A stretch of 64,000 bases of DNA from assembly GCA_030267565.1 (NCBI GenBank), contig BRXU01000001.1, forward strand, positions 3,968,001 through 4,032,000. The letters are read 5' to 3'. Numbering within the stretch: position 1 is the stretch's first letter; each line of letters starts with the position of its first letter. Source of the DNA: Pleodorina starrii. Taxonomy: Eukaryota > Chlorophyta > Chlorophyceae > Chlamydomonadales > Volvocaceae. A program made the position numbers and the translations under genes. This document shows positions 60,601 to 64,000 of this stretch, piece by piece. The notes beneath the pieces were generated by a model that did not search any database, had not been told where the DNA came from, and saw only the letters and a list, made by a program, of their open reading frames with translations.

Positions 60601-62589
60601 GATATGAGCTGAGCGGCTGAGGCGGGCCGCATTCGCCGCAGCCAGCGCCCGGCGCCGCCACCATCTCCGCCGCCACCTCCGCCGTGCGTGCGCCTCCGCT
60701 TTGCCCCTGCCGTGCCCTTGCGCGCGTGCCCTCGGAGCGGCGGCGACGACTCAGCTGCGTTCGCCCAGCGACCGCCGGTCGCACGGCGTGCGTGCTGCTG
60801 CTGTACATTGCCGTACACTGCTTTCGTTGCACAGACAGCATACGCCTGCGCGTGCCGCAGCAGCAAGGCACGCATGCGTAAAGTAAGGCTGCGGCTGCGG
60901 CTCCCTGCTGTTTAAGTCGTGTGCTGTGGCCTGGATGCGCGTTTACGCCTTTGTTTCGCTGCTTAACGGTCCCTCTGCTGACTTCATTGCCGCCCCACCC
61001 ACTGCTCCGCTCCCTCTCGCGGTCCGCCGATGCATGGACTCTACGTATCCTAACATGGGGCCTTTACTCGTCGGTGCCATGGATGGAACCTTTGGGACCG
61101 ATCGGCCGCGCGCGACTCTTACCCTGCCCTGCCCTGGCTCGTCCACGCAGTGGACTATATGGTGAGTCATATCCGTACATGCGTTGCGTCGTCCGCGTGT
61201 GCGTCGTCCGTACATGCATGCGTTGCGCCGCCCACAACGACCCTTCCGAGGGTCTGTAGCGCTACGGTGTAACAGCAGCAACAACTAACACCGAAAACGC
61301 CTGCACGCGTTCGTTTCCTGCTGCTGGCTTTGCAGGCTCCCGAGGTCGGGCGCTGCCCCTTGAAACGGCTGCCCGAAGACAACAAGGACAACCCGCACCT
61401 CGCCTACACCACTGCCGTGGTGCGTTGGTGTGCGTTTGGGTGGGTGCGTGCGTGGGTGCGTTGGCGTGCGTGCGCGCACGCACTCGTTTCAACCACTCCA
61501 CTGCACCCATGCATGCGCACCACGGCACCCTGCCGTCTCCCGCGATGTCGCCATCACCACCTGCCCCGCTGTACATGCACGCTTCGACCGCCGGCCCCGC
61601 AAACAGCCAACCCGCCTGCCTGGCGGTCCGCGGCCACCACTGCTGGGGCGCCCTCGGCGTCTGCACGCTTGTGTCTCACCCCGTGCTTCCGTCCCGGTTC
61701 CACCCTGTTTGGGCAAGCAAATTAAGCGCGTGAAACCCTAAAACCCTAAAACCCTAAAACCCTGGAAAGCTGGAATCCCTCAGCGTCCTGACGAGGCGCG
61801 CTGCCATGCCCGGGCGGGCCCTGAGTCGGATTCCGCGCGTTTGTGTCACGCCCCTGTATACGGCTGCTGCCTCCGATCACACCCCAAGCATGCCCAGCAC
61901 GGACCCACCTGCTGCGACTGCTGCTTGTAGTTTCCAAACCCCGAAAGCTGTCGATACCGTAATGTTGGGGTCTCGAGCGGTCGAAACGGCAGGTTGCAGC
62001 CCCCGCCCCACTAATGCGACGCACGCAGGACGTGTGGGCGGCGGGAGTGCTTGCGTATGAGCTGCTTGTGGGTTTCCCGCCCTTCGCCACCAAGCACGAT
62101 GCCGCCGCGGCCGCGGCCGCGGCCGCCGCGGCCGCGCCGCTCCAACAACCCCACCAGCAACGCCAACAGCATCAGCGCTCGCCGCCGCCGAGGATCTTGT
62201 CATCCCGACATGCGGCTACGGTCGCGGCAGTTGACAGCAGCGGCAGTAGCGGCAGCAGCAGCAGCGGCAGCTTCCAGCCGTGGTGGGCGCCCAAGATCGC
62301 GTTCCCGCCCTCGGTTTCGGAGCCCGCCCGGGACTTCATCGCCCGTGCGCTTGCCTTCCATCCCGATCTGAGGCCGACCGCCAGGGAGTTGCAAGCCCAC
62401 CCCTGGGTACGTGGCGCCACTGCGCAGCTGCAACTTCAGCAACAGCTCCGAAACCCTCAGGCGCAGCCACAGCCGCAGGGCCAGCCACCGCGGCCGGGGA
62501 GTCTGGCCAGGAAGACAACGTCGCCGCCAACGTCGCCGCCGCCACAGCAGCAGCAGCAGCCACAATTGAAGCTGCAGCTGTCGCCGTAG
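57679..62589 (+). CDS. Aurora-like serine/threonine protein kinase
   Basis: Exons: 57679-58536, 58768-58823, 59124-59166, 59498-59551, 59667-59765, 60074-60154, 60491-60593, 61151-61161 (11 nt), 61336-61419 and 62029-62589, giving 649 residues. The first 265 or so residues are a low-complexity leader with Gln and Pro/His runs. The kinase domain starts at WSLSDYLISRRLYQG. It has the ATP-binding Lys in VALKVY, REIRIHSELDHPHIIKLYGA, LVLVQEYAAHGDL, the catalytic HRDIKPENIFL, DFG in LKIGDFGVSI, and VDYMAPEV after the activation loop, then DVWAAGVLAYELLVGFPPF and RPTARELQAHPWV. All catalytic residues are present. The glycine loop is degenerate, since the usual first and third Gly are Tyr and Ser. 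Order and wording fit the Aurora-related group best, but the substrate is unknown. Intron 7 uses a GC donor. A Gln/Ser-rich insert (about residues 490-550) sits inside the C-lobe. Confidence 0.92.
59041..59118. repeat. (CCCTA)n tract before kinase acceptor 59123
   Basis: About 13 CCCTA units form the end of kinase intron 2 and run almost into the acceptor CCGCAG. Confidence 0.9.
59899..59999. repeat. CCCTAACCCCATA minisatellite in kinase intron 5
   Basis: Several units of CCCTAACCCCATA and CCCAAACC, ending in CCCTAAAACCC, resemble degenerate telomere repeats. Confidence 0.85.
60015..60060 (-). repeat. Dispersed element copy near acceptor 60073
   Basis: CCCTCCGCTGTGGTATCTTC followed by TTTTTACCGCCCACC provides the pyrimidine tract of kinase intron 5. 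Confidence 0.55.
61733..61762. repeat. (CCCTAAAA)n interstitial telomere-type repeat in kinase intron 9
   Basis: About four perfect units of the Chlamydomonas telomere octamer (TTTTAGGG on the other strand). Confidence 0.9.
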
Positions 62590-62845
62590 ATAGCAGCCTC
62601 AGCACTGACAACAGTCGCCGTCGCAGTCGCAGCAGAAGACGCGGCATTATTGGACTACCGCGCGGTGGGAGGATAAGCAGAAGGGGAGGAGGGGATGACA
62701 GGACGGGCTGCGCGAGAGGGAGGGCAAGTTATCGCTTATTACAAAGGGCTTCAGTCTGCTGACATGGAGGGATGTCTAGGTGCAGCTCGCATTGGGCTTA
62801 CATGTTATCCTGAGCTGCCGTACCTCGTCCCGTTTGCGTACGGCG

Positions 62846-62905
62846 TGTAACGGCTGCAACAACTTCGACGGCTGCCTTCGTTTGCAGCCGAGCTGGCTCG
62901 TGTAA
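62846..62905 (+). terminator. Putative poly(A) signals TGTAA of the kinase gene
   Basis: Two TGTAA motifs, at 62846-62850 and 62901-62905, are the first after the stop codon at 62589. Confidence 0.4.
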
Positions 62906-63770
62906 TGTGATTCTTTCTGATGCTCGCATGTCCATTGTTGTATAAGGTGCGTGTCGTGGCAGTGGTTGCACGCGCCCGCAGTGCCCGCAGCGTCCATGGG
63001 CCCACAGGCAATTGCCTGGTGCCTGCAAAGCAAGCGCTGCTGTGCTGCGCTGCTGCATCTGCCTGATCGCTCTCAGCCAATAATGGCGGCCGATGGGGGG
63101 TGCACGAGGGGGCGCAGCGACGGGGGCTCATCGTGCAGGGCGGCACCCGTAAGTGCATGCGTCCAACCACCGCATGACTAATGCGACACCGAACAACCGA
63201 GAACAAAAGTCTGACACCGATCCAAGAACAGTTCTGAAGCAAAAGCACAGACCTTTGACGAATTGACTTGAAGGAGGCTATGCAACAAACAACATGATTT
63301 AAACATAGCCGGCCTGGCGCGGCAATATTCACTGCGACGCACGTGTGCTGTGTCGTACGTGCTGGGACGCAAGCGACGACCGCAGCCGATGCACGCTACG
63401 TCGGCCCCGGCCGCCAACCCCGGCTAAGCGTGGCCCCCAGGCAAGGCCTTCCCGCCAACCGAGCCAACGCCTTACTAGTCTTCGCCAATGCGCCATCACC
63501 ACCACAATCACTTTTAGCGCACTGCCTAGTCCGTCCATGCATCCCATCCAGCCACTTCAGATTGTGCGGGGGACGTCGATCGATGAATCCTCGGGCAGGC
63601 GTAAAACAAAAAGAAACATGAACACCAATCCGAACCCCCTAACCGGCGCCCAGCGCAATGCGCGTGTTCTTGCGCATCCCATGGCCGCACCGCAGCCACC
63701 AGCCAGGAGCCAGGAGCCCAGGACTCGGCACTCAGGGGCCCGCAGCGGCTTCGAGTGGAGCCGGCTCGCT

Positions 63771-63810
63771 GGTGGGTAAGAAAGGATACCGCAGCGGAGA
63801 CGGGACGTCA
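63771..63810 (+). repeat. Dispersed element copy (intergenic)
   Basis: GGTGGGTAAGAAAGGATACC then GCAGCGGAGACGGGACG, with a donor-like GTGGGTAAG at its start. Confidence 0.55.
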
Positions 63811-64000
63811 GGCCGCCTGGTGGGACGTCAGGCCGCATCGATTGCCGCGCAGTCGGAGCAAATGTCCCGATCCGGCCCGGCCCGGAAAGAAGGCGTAAAC
63901 TGGCGTAAAGGTGGGCGGGCGTGGTTAAAAAACGATCGAACGGTAGTGGGGCACAGTAGTGCATGCGCACGCACAGCGAACGCAGGATGGACGGAAAAGC

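Larger units (their letters stand above)
62590..64000. other. 3' flank of the kinase gene
   Basis: TGTAA signals at 62846-62850 and 62901-62905 follow the kinase stop by about 260 and 310 bases and may end its transcript. No coding frame is convincing. A dispersed element copy lies at 63771. Confidence 0.45.

Overview
The window looks like nuclear DNA of a volvocine or Chlamydomonas-type green alga. It is GC-rich. Its genes are built of many short exons with GT-AG introns. Several introns carry TTTTAGGG-type repeats, which is the Chlamydomonas telomere unit. The proteins are full of Gln, Gly, Ala and Asn runs. One gene encodes a predicted axonemal protein and another a clock-type pseudo-response regulator. 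The species cannot be named from the sequence alone. No rRNA, tRNA, CRISPR array or complete transposon was found.

Six protein-coding genes can be reconstructed, and each reading frame stays open across all proposed junctions. (1) 220-2779, minus, leaving the window on the left: a Golgi pH regulator / GPCR-type G protein (GPHR/GTG family). (2) 3945-11767, plus: a PiT-family sodium/phosphate symporter (algal PTB, like yeast Pho89) of about 1,198 residues with a Gln-rich central loop of about 625 residues. (3) 17031-18031, minus: a small EF-hand-type protein matching dynein regulatory complex subunit 8 (FAP200/EFCAB2). (4) 18709-41166, plus: a gene of 22 kb and about 37 exons for a secreted bacterial-type alpha-2-macroglobulin-like protein of about 2,595 residues, with no thioester motif and a Cys-rich EGF-like end. 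(5) 43590-53636, plus: a pseudo-response regulator with a C-terminal-half CCT motif (TOC1/PRR type), about 1,636 residues in 19 exons. (6) 57679-62589, plus: an Aurora-like Ser/Thr kinase of about 649 residues in 10 exons.

Genes 1 and 2, and genes 3 and 4, are divergent pairs that share upstream regions of about 1.2 kb and 0.7 kb. Genes 4, 5 and 6 run in the same direction. The intervals 11768-17030, 41167-43589, 53637-57678 and 62590-64000 contain no gene I can support. The genes do not form an obvious pathway; the grouping is an ordinary nuclear neighbourhood.

The most unusual content is in the introns: a (CCCT)n tract of about 467 bp that runs into a splice acceptor, a CATGGGTCG minisatellite of about 720 bp, telomere-like blocks found only in introns, a dispersed element that sits at splice donors in one orientation and at acceptors in the other, a dispersed GACCC-NN-GGGTC motif, and degenerate tandem copies of one 3' splice site.
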